Source of the DNA: Exiguobacterium mexicanum
Lineage (GTDB): Bacteria > Bacillota > Bacilli > Exiguobacteriales > Exiguobacteriaceae
Direction: 5' to 3'
Assembly: GCF_005960665.1 (NCBI RefSeq)
Contig: NZ_CP040676.1
Coordinates: forward strand, 196,501-260,500
Length of the DNA: 64,000 nucleotides
Under the pieces are notes generated by a model. It ran no database searches. It was not told the DNA's origin and saw nothing but the letters and a program-made list of their open reading frames with translations. Each line of letters starts with the position of its first letter. Within the stretch, counting starts at the first letter, position 1. Below are positions 51,748 through 59,134 of the stretch, one piece after another. Both the position numbers and the translations under genes were made by a program.

Positions 51748-52848
51748 ATGTTAGATCAACAAACCATGGATATCGTCAAAGCAACCGCACCGGTCTTGAA
51801 AGACCACGGCGTTGCCATCACGAGTCACTTCTATAAGCGCATGTTCGAAAACAACCCAGAAGTCCGCCACTTCTTCAACCATACGAACCAAAAACGCGGT
51901 CGTCAGCCAGAGGCGCTCGCCAACGCTGTCTACGCGGCAGCCGTCCATATCGATCGTCTCGAAGCGATTCTTCCGGCCATCCAACCGGCGCTTCATAAAC
52001 ATAAGAGCTTGAACATCCGTCCGGAACATTATCCGATTGTCGGCGAGAACTTACTCGGCGCGATTCAAGACGTGCTCGGTGAAGCAGCCACGCCGGACAT
52101 CATTGACGCGTGGGCGAAAGCATATGGTGTCATCGCCGACGTCTTCATCTCACTCGAGAAACAGATGTATGCCGATGCGCCATGGATCGGTTTCAAACCG
52201 TTCACGGTCGCTGAAGTGATCGAAGACACGCCGGAAGTGAAACGATTCCGGATCAAAGCGAACGATGGCGTCGTCGGGACGGCCATCCCAGGTCAATACA
52301 TCTCGGTCCAAGCCCGTATCGCTGGGGAAGACATCTTGCACCATCGTCAATATAGCGTCGTCGAGACGACAGAAGACGGCTACTGGATCGCTCCGAAGGC
52401 GGAAGGTCTCGTCTCAAACTGGCTCCATGAGCAGACGGTCGGCACGGAAATTCCAGTGAGTGCCCCAGCTGGCGAATTTGTCCTCGAAGAGACAGATCGT
52501 CCGCTCACACTCGTCGCTGGCGGCATCGGCATCACACCGCTCTTCAACATGGCGAAAACGGCACTCGGCCAAGGGCGTTCAGTCACGTTATTGCACGCGG
52601 TTCGCAGCACGAACCTCCGTCCGCTCGGTGAAGAGCTCGATGAACTCGTAAACGCTGGTCTCCAGCTCATCACACACGTCGATGACGTATCAGGCTGCAT
52701 GAGTGCGACACAACTCGAAGCACTTGATGTCGAGGGACACGACGTCTACACGTGCGGTCCGACCGCGATGATGGAGACGGTCGTCCAAACGATTCCACAA
52801 GCCCGTTATGAGTTCTTCGGTCCATCGGCCGTACTCGCCAAAGCATAA
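51748..52848 (+). CDS. hmp: Flavohaemoglobin, nitric oxide dioxygenase
   Basis: A 366-residue flavohaemoglobin that turns NO and O2 into nitrate. Residues 1-135 are the globin (haem-proximal His in ANAVYAAAVHIDRL); then an FAD domain with HHRQYSVVE (the RxYS motif) and an NAD domain with VAGGIGITPLFNMA and YTCGPTAMMETV. Slightly shorter than the usual 395-400. The ATG at 51748 has AAAAAGGGGGAAA in front; the in-frame ATG at 51715 does not. Under probable NsrR control. Confidence 0.95.
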   Translation: MLDQQTMDIVKATAPVLKDHGVAITSHFYKRMFENNPEVRHFFNHTNQKRGRQPEALANAVYAAAVHIDRLEAILPAIQPALHKHKSLNIRPEHYPIVGENLLGAIQDVLGEAATPDIIDAWAKAYGVIADVFISLEKQMYADAPWIGFKPFTVAEVIEDTPEVKRFRIKANDGVVGTAIPGQYISVQARIAGEDILHHRQYSVVETTEDGYWIAPKAEGLVSNWLHEQTVGTEIPVSAPAGEFVLEETDRPLTLVAGGIGITPLFNMAKTALGQGRSVTLLHAVRSTNLRPLGEELDELVNAGLQLITHVDDVSGCMSATQLEALDVEGHDVYTCGPTAMMETVVQTIPQARYEFFGPSAVLAKA

Positions 52849-52850
52849 GA

Positions 52851-52916
52851 AAAGACGACTGCAAAAACAGTCGTCACATCACCGCAGACCGGTCATCGGT
52901 TTGCGGTTTTTATAAT
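52851..52916 (+). terminator. Double hairpin terminator after hmp
   Basis: A first hairpin GACGACTG/CAGTCGTC and a second with arms ACCGCA.ACCG and CGGT.TGCGGT followed by TTTTTATA. Confidence 0.75.
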
Positions 52917-53449
52917 TGTTCAGAATGAAGCACATTTCTGTCGCCGTCGAGCGTCTCAAGTGTCTCGAATCTACCCCGTTGTGATTCACCGAGCGTGATC
53001 AAATAAGACATGACGTACCCTTCGCCTCGAGGGTCGTTCACGGTGTATGTCTCGCTCCAATCCGAACCGCTCAGTCGCACGTAAGCCACATCTTCCGGTT
53101 TTTCGTTGAAGCGAATCCCGATGTATTCATCAGTCGTATTGCCAAAGTGAATCGAATCGAACGGTTTTTCTTCAATCGTGTCCCATGTCGACACGCTGAA
53201 GCCTCCATCTGAATTCATGATACCGAGACCGAGAATCGTCTCGTCTTCATTCGTAAATAAGACGACGGTGCTGCCTTCTACGTATGTGTACCAGCCTTGG
53301 GCGGTCATGTGCTCATGCAGTTTTTGTTGCGCCTGTGCCAAAGGTTGTTTTCGTTGCTCGTCCTGATAATACCCGACGCCGGCCGTGACCGAAATCGCGA
53401 TGACGATGAGCATGCCCATCAGCAATAGTACGAGTCCACGTTTTGACAT
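52910..53449 (-). CDS. Unknown membrane-anchored extracytoplasmic protein
   Basis: A 179-residue protein with one N-terminal hydrophobic helix (RGLVLLLMGMLIVIAISVTAGVGYY), then a beta-rich extracellular domain. ATG after GGGGGAGAAAG. The C-terminal part (RFNEKPEDVAYVRLSG and onward) is recognisably repeated in the remnant at 53483-53692. Function unknown. Confidence 0.75.
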   Translation of the reverse strand: MSKRGLVLLLMGMLIVIAISVTAGVGYYQDEQRKQPLAQAQQKLHEHMTAQGWYTYVEGSTVVLFTNEDETILGLGIMNSDGGFSVSTWDTIEEKPFDSIHFGNTTDEYIGIRFNEKPEDVAYVRLSGSDWSETYTVNDPRGEGYVMSYLITLGESQRGRFETLETLDGDRNVLHSEQL

Positions 53450-53482
53450 CTTTCTCCCCCTTGCCTCAATTTTGATTTCAGA

Positions 53483-53692
53483 TTAATGAATGGTGTCGAG
53501 AACTTGCCCATGTTGTTTTAACGTTTGAAGGGTAAAGCTCTTCTTTGGGGCGTTATCTAATATGATGATGTGGGTTGTAGAAAAGTCGTCATCATCAATG
53601 GCGTTTAAAGCATGCCTCTCTTGATAATGATTGCCGGTTATTTGAATAAAGGCGACATCTTGAGGACGTTCATTTGCGAAACAAATGAGCAA
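53483..53692 (-). pseudogene. Truncated tandem paralogue of the 52910-53449 gene
   Basis: Sixty-nine codons from a TTG, open upstream to a TAG at 53732-53734. Its residues align with the last third of the neighbouring gene: CFANERPQDVAFIQITG here against RFNEKPEDVAYVRLSG there, then a similar 45-residue tail. The membrane helix and first two thirds are missing and no ribosome site is seen, so it is probably the decayed remnant of a duplicate. Confidence 0.6.
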
Positions 53693-53740
53693 AGCCCAAG
53701 TCAGTCTGCGTGTAGACGTTTTATTCTTCCTCTACAAGTA

Positions 53741-53776
53741 CAGCCCATGCCTCAATCCTGAGCGCATGGGCTGTTT
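53741..53776. terminator. Hairpin after the DUF350 operon
   Basis: Arms CAGCCCATGC (53741-53750) and GCATGGGCTG (53764-53773), just past the DUF350 stop codon; T tract is weak. Confidence 0.6.
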
Positions 53777-53778
53777 GA

Positions 53779-54192
53779 TTAGTACGTCAAGCTCGCGGCG
53801 ACGATGATGCCGACGACGAGTGAGGCGGAGAAAAGGCTGATCCCGATGGCGAGGTTGCCGTTCTCGACTTCTTTCTCTAAGTTCACGCCTGGCGTCAGGA
53901 CGTATTCAAACGTCCAGAAGGCGAGCACTTGAGCGAGAATCCCGACGAGTCCCCAGATGAAGGCATCGAGCAAGTTAACGCTGTTCGCCCACACCGTGTA
54001 GATGACGATGGCGAGTCCAATCGCTTTTCCCCAAAGTTTCAAGGCGACGGCGACGTTACCTTCTTTAATCAATTTACGTTCCGAATACTTCGTCGTAAGG
54101 GCGAAGACGACAAGTCCGGCTAAAATCAGGCCAAACCCTGTGCCGAGGTGAGCGAGGAAGCTCAAGATGGAATCGAGCGTGATGAACGTCAT
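53779..54192 (-). CDS. DUF350 membrane protein (YjfL-like)
   Basis: A 137-residue protein with four helices. The DUF350 features are visible: a first helix GTGFGLILAGLVVFAL, a NVAVALKLWGKAIGLAIVIY repeat-like segment, and NLAIGISLFSASLVVGIIVA, the same pattern repeated later. Fourth and last gene of the operon, overlapping the previous one by 4 bases. The E. coli homologue yjfL lies in a cluster with the same partners. Confidence 0.88.
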   Translation of the reverse strand: MTFITLDSILSFLAHLGTGFGLILAGLVVFALTTKYSERKLIKEGNVAVALKLWGKAIGLAIVIYTVWANSVNLLDAFIWGLVGILAQVLAFWTFEYVLTPGVNLEKEVENGNLAIGISLFSASLVVGIIVAASLTY

Positions 54193-55412
54193 AAGTTATT
54201 CTCCTTTGTTGTGCCGATGGCTAAGTAGTAAGACTGGTTGTTCGTAATCATGCTGCCGGCGCGGACGCCGAGAGCGGACGGATGGCCGTTCAAGCAAAAA
54301 CAGCCGACCATGTAGTGCGTCTCGAGCGGACCGTTGACCGTGTTCGTCAGACGGGTCGGTAGCTCGATGAACTGTTGATACACCGCCGTCTCGTTCGCGT
54401 ACGTCTGGAGTGTCTCTTTATGGAACGGGACACCGGCTTGGTCGTATAGGATGACCGAGTCGCCTTCCCGGCCGAAAGCGGGCTTTTGCACGTACGCGCT
54501 CTTGTCGATAAACGGTTCGGCCTCGAGATACGTCGGTAAAAAATAAGTTTCGATGATGGAACGTTCCGCTTCGTCGAAATATGTATCGGCCTCATACAGT
54601 TCCCAAATGAGCGCTTGGACGCCTTTAGACTGCATGAGAAACGCCGAGAGCGGATTGAGTACCGAGACGCGTTTGGCCGCGTTTAGTTCGAGCAGGCGGA
54701 TGCCGATTAAATCACCATTGGGTGCCCGGTCGTCGACCAGATGCTCGATCGGGTACGTCTGACGATATAACACGTCGACTTTTTCCCCAGACGGTGTGAA
54801 GACGCCGTCCGCCTCGACGAGCAAACGGTCGAGCGGGACGAACTCGGACGGCAAGTCGAGCGTCTCTTGAAGGAAACGCGTCGTCCATTTGTCCTCGATG
54901 TTGTCATCGTGGGCCGTGAAGACGATTTTCGGTGTCCCGTCCCGACCGAGTCGTTGCCACGCCGCGATGACGGCTTTTCGAAGTTCGGTCTTGAGCTCGT
55001 CGGTCGACGTCGCGTTCGGGTCATCGAGTCCGAATTCTGTCGTCACATAGCCGTTCACATCGAACAGTTCTTTGATGAACGTCGGCGTGTCGGCATTGAA
55101 CTCCATCAATTTGATGGTGCCGTCTTTGACAATCCAGTCATAGCGGCCAATCACCGTCTCTTGCGGCAGCGCCTTGTCCCGAAGGAACGGCAAGCTCGCC
55201 TCGGGATAACCGAGCAAGCGGAGCGTATCGTCCGGGAGCGTTCGCAACAGCCGGTTCGTCTTGCGGAAAATCGTATCGACGTCACGCGTCGCCGCCCGAA
55301 TCTGCCTCACCGCGTCCGTGGACATGGTGAGACAGTCGTAAAGGGCGTATTCCTCGTCGTTCAAGTCAGGCCAAAAGAAAGGGATTTGGCCGAATAATGC
55401 GTCCCGTTTCAT
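54189..55412 (-). CDS. Glutathionylspermidine synthase-like ATP-grasp protein (YgiC/YjfC-like)
   Basis: A 407-residue protein of the glutathionylspermidine-synthase C-terminal family. It has a preATP-grasp part (PFFWPDLNDEEYALYDCL), VIGRYDWIVKDGTIKLMEFNADTPTFIKE with acidic metal-binding residues, and a C-terminal ATP-grasp end (YVQKPAFGREGDSVILYD). It lacks the amidase domain, like YgiC and YjfC. These proteins probably ligate an amine to a peptide or amino acid; the true substrates are unknown. Overlaps both neighbours by 4 bases. Confidence 0.88.
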   Translation of the reverse strand: MKRDALFGQIPFFWPDLNDEEYALYDCLTMSTDAVRQIRAATRDVDTIFRKTNRLLRTLPDDTLRLLGYPEASLPFLRDKALPQETVIGRYDWIVKDGTIKLMEFNADTPTFIKELFDVNGYVTTEFGLDDPNATSTDELKTELRKAVIAAWQRLGRDGTPKIVFTAHDDNIEDKWTTRFLQETLDLPSEFVPLDRLLVEADGVFTPSGEKVDVLYRQTYPIEHLVDDRAPNGDLIGIRLLELNAAKRVSVLNPLSAFLMQSKGVQALIWELYEADTYFDEAERSIIETYFLPTYLEAEPFIDKSAYVQKPAFGREGDSVILYDQAGVPFHKETLQTYANETAVYQQFIELPTRLTNTVNGPLETHYMVGCFCLNGHPSALGVRAGSMITNNQSYYLAIGTTKENNL

Positions 55413-55774
55413 CCCCCGAAGCCGCCTCGTGAGCCGCTCCCGAGTCCCGATTTGGAACTTGAGTTTGATTTGTTCGGGGTGATGCTGCTGGCGCCACCGT
55501 TCGAGCGGTAATTTTTATATGCCGAGGAGTTCTTCAATGCACTCTTTGAATTGAATAGGCTACCGAGTAAGAAGAAGCTCCCGAAGTGAGGGGAGCGATC
55601 ATCGTCACAGTAATATGACTCCGTCTCATCATCCCAGTCCCAATCGTCGCATTCATAGCCGGTCGGTTCTTCCGGTAACGTCGCTTGTTCGGTTTCGTCG
55701 GTGCCGCAAGCCGCTAACGATGCGGTCAAGACAGCAGCCGACAGACCGCTCAAGATTTTTTTGCTTGTCTTCAT
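55409..55774 (-). CDS. Small lipoprotein, YgiB/YjfM (DUF1190)-like
   Basis: A 121-residue lipoprotein with lipobox SLAAC (Cys 23). The mature part is acidic and Trp/Cys-rich (YECDDWDWDDETESYYCDDD), and its tail is a Ser/Gly/Asn-rich low-complexity stretch (SSSKSGLGSGSRGGFGG). It sits just before the YgiC-like gene, as ygiB does before ygiC in E. coli, so it is probably the Gram-positive counterpart; the sequence match alone is loose. Confidence 0.75.
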   Translation of the reverse strand: MKTSKKILSGLSAAVLTASLAACGTDETEQATLPEEPTGYECDDWDWDDETESYYCDDDRSPHFGSFFLLGSLFNSKSALKNSSAYKNYRSNGGASSITPNKSNSSSKSGLGSGSRGGFGG

Positions 55775-56229
55775 GTTGATTCCTCCAATGTATAACCTGT
55801 AGGGGTGACGTAAATGACATAGACGCCACGATCTTCGTCCGTCTCGGCCGAGTCGCGCTCATATTCTTTGCCGGCGACGTACAAATACTGACTGCCGATC
55901 ATGGCGAGTGCGTCGAGATGCCGATCGACGTAATACGCCTCGAGCATCGGGTTGTCGAACCGGTCGTCGAGCGTCCGGATCTCCACTTTAATGTCGGTCG
56001 TCTCGTGCTTGTCGACGGGGCCTTCCGTGTAGCGGTCGACGTAAATCAAGAAATATTGTTCGCCTTCAAGCGCCGATGAGCGCTGTTTGTAGGTCATGCC
56101 GTCCTTGACGAAAAATTCGCATTCGCGGCGGGCGAGTACTTCATCGAGGCCGAGCGATGTATAATGGTAGAGTGGCTCGAACGAAAGTTCATTTTTATAA
56201 AGTCGATATTCTAAAACGATTGAGTTCAT
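55771..56229 (-). CDS. Unknown protein, first gene of the DUF350/GspS-like operon
   Basis: A 152-residue acidic, Tyr-rich soluble protein, ATG after AAAGGACG. I do not recognise the family for certain. In E. coli the place next to yjfL/yjfM/yjfC is taken by yjfK (DUF2491), and a DUF4178-like or DUF2491-like fold would fit by context. It overlaps the lipoprotein gene by 4 bases. Its own promoter region is cut by the IS200/IS605 element about 40 bases upstream. Confidence 0.7.
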   Translation of the reverse strand: MNSIVLEYRLYKNELSFEPLYHYTSLGLDEVLARRECEFFVKDGMTYKQRSSALEGEQYFLIYVDRYTEGPVDKHETTDIKVEIRTLDDRFDNPMLEAYYVDRHLDALAMIGSQYLYVAGKEYERDSAETDEDRGVYVIYVTPTGYTLEEST

Positions 56230-56270
56230 GACGTCGTCCTTTCTTTTTTCTTTCTATACGAAACCGAACT

Positions 56271-56419
56271 TGACACTCCCACGGCTAAAGCCGCAAGCCC
56301 ATCCCTTCAGGATGGGTGGGATTCTGAAGTGCCCGTGCGGACGCAGGCCATTTCTGTTTTGTCCGAGCCTTCAGATGAGGGTGTGCCATCACCCCTCCTG
56401 AGACAGACCCTATAGGTTC
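56271..56419 (-). ncRNA. Probable omega RNA (reRNA) guide scaffold at the right end
   Basis: TnpB nucleases use an RNA made from the 3' end of tnpB and the right end of the element, with the guide copied from the flanking DNA. This 150-base stretch is non-coding, highly structured (hairpins at 56281-56295 and 56297-56318), and ends at GTGTCAA. The guide would be the next bases on the minus strand, TTCGGTTTCGTATAGAAAGA, in the leader of the operon below. Confidence 0.6.
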
Positions 56420-57496
56420 TCAGGCTGGTTGACTGTCACCATCAACCACAGGTGCGTACCGGATGTTCATCGCACCGACTAAATCTCTATGCTTCTTGAA
56501 CCCGCATGAACACGAATATGTCCGGTCTTTCGCTTTATTTCGGCTCCCGCAAGAAGGACATGTCTGAGATGTGTATGCAGGGTTGACATATTCGACCTTG
56601 ATTCCTTCTAACTTCGCCTTGTATTCGATGAATGTTGCCAAGCGATAGAACGACCAGGTGTGCAGGTTCTTGGCGTTTTTACGGCTTGTTCTTGCCGTCT
56701 GTCGGATGTTCGCCAGTCTTTCGAGGCGGATGACAGAGATGTGGTTCTCTTTCGCGAAGTCGACGATCCCACGGCTCACCTTGTGATCCTTGTCTCGCAT
56801 CCAGCGCTGTTCTTTGTTGTCCAGTTTCTTGATCGCCTTCAGTTTCTTGTGTTGACCGAGCTCTTTCCGCTTCGCCCGGAACTTGCGCTTCATGTACTTG
56901 TTCTCGCGCCCGTTCCCGAAGAACCGCGCTTTGTCGCAGCCCGTGGACGCGACGGCAGGGACTTTCAGGCCGAGGTCCACCCCGAGCACGTTGGTGCCCG
57001 TCTTCTCCGTCGTGCGGATCGTGACGGCGATCTGGGCGATCCACTTGGTCGACTTCTTCGTGATGCGGAGCGTCCCGAGCTTGTTGGCGAGGAGCGTGGC
57101 GTTCCGGTTGTCCGGGTCGACCATATCGGCGCGGATGACCGTCTTCTTCACGTTCCCGTCGATGATGATCGGGAGGGAGACCGACTCGAAGTCGAACGAG
57201 TAGTTCTGGTTGTTCCAGGTGCAGTACGGTTTCTTCAAGACGGGGATGACCTGAAAGTCCTTCTTCTTTGCCCTCTTGAAGATGCTCTTCGCGTCCTGGA
57301 TGGCCTGGTTCTTGACGGCGCTCGGCAGGTCCGCCGTGACATGTTTGCTCGTCAGATTCAAGCTCTCTCGGGCCTGCACCATGGCCGCGACGAGCTGGTT
57401 CGCCGTGCGGATGTAGGTGTCCATCATCCGCTCCAAGATTGATCGTTGCGCTTTCGTCGGATGGAGCTTGATGTTCACGGTCAATGTCTGCGACAC
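56420..57496 (-). CDS. tnpB: TnpB, RNA-guided RuvC-type nuclease of the IS605 family
   Basis: A 358-residue TnpB with all active residues: Asp174 in GVDLGLKVP, Glu259 in IRLERL, Asp338 in HRDLVGAMNI (the RuvC triad), and a zinc ribbon with Cys313/316 and Cys329/331. It should cut DNA matching an omega RNA guide and help the element persist. The GTG at 57496 follows AAGGGG and starts 4 bases after the tnpA stop; a longer frame up to 57811 is antisense-like sequence through tnpA. Confidence 0.92.
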   Translation of the reverse strand: MSQTLTVNIKLHPTKAQRSILERMMDTYIRTANQLVAAMVQARESLNLTSKHVTADLPSAVKNQAIQDAKSIFKRAKKKDFQVIPVLKKPYCTWNNQNYSFDFESVSLPIIIDGNVKKTVIRADMVDPDNRNATLLANKLGTLRITKKSTKWIAQIAVTIRTTEKTGTNVLGVDLGLKVPAVASTGCDKARFFGNGRENKYMKRKFRAKRKELGQHKKLKAIKKLDNKEQRWMRDKDHKVSRGIVDFAKENHISVIRLERLANIRQTARTSRKNAKNLHTWSFYRLATFIEYKAKLEGIKVEYVNPAYTSQTCPSCGSRNKAKDRTYSCSCGFKKHRDLVGAMNIRYAPVVDGDSQPA

Positions 57497-57500
57497 GGTC

Positions 57501-57899
57501 TCATCCCCTTGTCTTTTGTTCCTCGACATAACGTTTGATGGTCTCGCTGGAGACGTTTCCCGCCGTCGACACGAAGAAGGATCTCGTCCAGAGGCTCGTG
57601 AGATGTGTGAGGTGCGGGAACTCCTCCCTGAGCCGCTTCGACGAGACGCCTTTGATGCGCGCCATGATGTCGGACGGGCTGATGGATGGCAATGCGGATA
57701 AGAATAGATGCGTGTGGTCCCGGTCGCACTCGATGGCGAGGAGGTGGATGTCGAGCCCTTCACAGACATCGTGGACGATCTCTTTGAACCGTCGCTCGAA
57801 CAGGTCGTCATCGAACAGTTTTCGGCGATACCTCGGGCAGAACACGAAATGATAATGGAGCATCGACACGGTGGTGTTGGTTCTTCGATAGTTGTTCAT
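57501..57899 (-). CDS. tnpA: TnpA, Y1 HUH transposase of the IS200/IS605 family
   Basis: A 132-residue Y1 transposase with the HUH-type pair in CDRDHTHLFLSAL (His62 and His64) and the catalytic tyrosine Tyr124 in IKRYVEEQ. It cuts and joins single-stranded ends of the element. ATG at 57899. Frame intact. Confidence 0.93.
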   Translation of the reverse strand: MNNYRRTNTTVSMLHYHFVFCPRYRRKLFDDDLFERRFKEIVHDVCEGLDIHLLAIECDRDHTHLFLSALPSISPSDIMARIKGVSSKRLREEFPHLTHLTSLWTRSFFVSTAGNVSSETIKRYVEEQKTRG

Positions 57900-58013
57900 A
57901 CGTTTATCGTATCACTTTGTCTATTTAAGCGATACATTTTCTCGGGATAAGATCACACGTGTTGATCTCTGAAATTCCGACTAGCGGAATTCCGAAATCA
58001 AGCTCACGTTCAT

Positions 58014-58032
58014 CCCACACTGAAGCAGTGGG
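58014..58032. other. Left-end hairpin of the IS200/IS605 element
   Basis: CCCAC..GTGGG stem with loop region ACTGAAGCA, the subterminal structure TnpA should bind. Confidence 0.6.
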
Positions 58033-58102
58033 CTTTCTCGTTCGCAAATTCTGTAAATCAAGTAAGTTGTCTCTAGTATATAGGAAAAGGAGGGGTTTTT
58101 CT

Positions 58103-59134
58103 GTGCATATCTTTTTTCGTGTCTGGCGCGGGTTATCGAAATTATCGTTTTTGAACGTCGTCCTGGCATCGCTCGTCATCATCTTGACGGGTACCGTCCT
58201 CGGGTTTGTGCTCGAGCCGGAGACGTTCCCGTCGATGTTCGACTCATTCTGGTGGACGATGACGACGCTCACGACCGTCGGATACGGTGACTTTTTCCCG
58301 ACATCGGTCGCGGGACGTTGGCTCGGGATTTTCTTGTTCCTGTTCGGGATCGGGATTATCGGGGCTTTGATTGGAAAACTCGTTGAAGTCGGTGCGACGT
58401 TTCAACGGTTAAAACGGGAGGGGAAGTTAGTGTATCGAGGAGAAGGGCATTACGTCTATATCGGCTGGTCGCCGAAGACGAAAAAGGCAATTGATGAAGT
58501 GCTCATCTATGAGCCAAAGGCTGAGATCGTCTTAATCGATCAGTTGAAGGAAGAACCGTACGACCACGACAACGTCCACTTCGTCCACGGTGACGCGTCG
58601 GATGAGGCCGTACTCTTGCAGGCCAATATTTTAAAGGCGCGCCGGGTCGCCATCTTCGCGGATGCCCGCATCACGGAGACACTCCTCGCCGACGGGAAAT
58701 CATTGCTCATCGCGTCAGCGGTCGAAGCGCTCTCGTCTGAACGCGGCGTCGATTTGCATACGGTCGTCGAGGTGTGCGAAGAACGGAACATCTCGAAATT
58801 CAAATACGTCCGAATCGACGACTTTATTCTCGCGAACGACTCGGTGTCACTCCTCATGGCGAAAGCGACGCTGCAGCCGGGGACGACATCGATTTTCCGT
58901 CAGCTGCTTAGTAAACAGTCAGGCGGCAACATCCAGGCGCTCGCACCGAAACCGGAATGGACGACCATCCGGGACGCTGCGGAAAGCTTGTTGCATCAAG
59001 GCGTCACGTTAATCGCCGTCAACGACCGTCTCGATTACGCGACGGTGCTCGATACACCGCTTCAGGCGAGCGATATGCTTTACATCGTCTGTCACGATGA
59101 CTCGTGGGAGCGACTGAACCAAGGAGGAATTTGA
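58103..59134 (+). CDS. Potassium channel with RCK/TrkA_N domain
   Basis: A 343-residue two-helix K+ channel subunit. Residues 1-95 hold two membrane helices around the selectivity filter TVGYGD; residues 110-240 form a Rossmann-like RCK domain that reads YVYIGWSPKTKKAI instead of the usual GxGxxG, and a C-terminal TrkA_C-like part follows. Similar to YugO/MthK. GTG at 58103 is 8 bases after AAGGAGGGG; the frame reaching 57959 would start inside the IS605 element. Overlaps the next gene as TGATG. Confidence 0.9.
   Translation: MHIFFRVWRGLSKLSFLNVVLASLVIILTGTVLGFVLEPETFPSMFDSFWWTMTTLTTVGYGDFFPTSVAGRWLGIFLFLFGIGIIGALIGKLVEVGATFQRLKREGKLVYRGEGHYVYIGWSPKTKKAIDEVLIYEPKAEIVLIDQLKEEPYDHDNVHFVHGDASDEAVLLQANILKARRVAIFADARITETLLADGKSLLIASAVEALSSERGVDLHTVVEVCEERNISKFKYVRIDDFILANDSVSLLMAKATLQPGTTSIFRQLLSKQSGGNIQALAPKPEWTTIRDAAESLLHQGVTLIAVNDRLDYATVLDTPLQASDMLYIVCHDDSWERLNQGGI

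Larger units (their letters stand above)
56268..58040 (-). mobile_element. IS200/IS605-family element with tnpA and tnpB, apparently complete
   Basis: The element reads on the minus strand. Its left end (near 58040) has a hairpin with arms CCCAC and GTGGG (58014-58032), and its right end (near 56268) has hairpins CCCATCC/GGATGGG and CGGCTT/AAGCCG, as required for Y1 transposition of single-stranded DNA. There are no terminal inverted repeats and no target duplication, as expected. Ends are approximate. tnpA and tnpB are both intact. Confidence 0.8.

Noticed and set aside
56660-57442. A 260-codon frame antisense to tnpB
   Set aside because: Val/Arg/Asp-rich shadow of a gene with a full set of TnpB catalytic residues.
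57497-57811. N-terminal extension of the tnpB frame through tnpA
   Set aside because: The extension is Ser/Arg-rich nonsense in another frame of tnpA. The GTG at 57496 has a good ribosome site and begins the family's usual N-terminus.
57959-58102. Longer K+ channel starting inside the IS605 element
   Set aside because: The upstream part is transposon left-end sequence; the GTG at 58103 with AAGGAGGGG gives a normal channel N-terminus.
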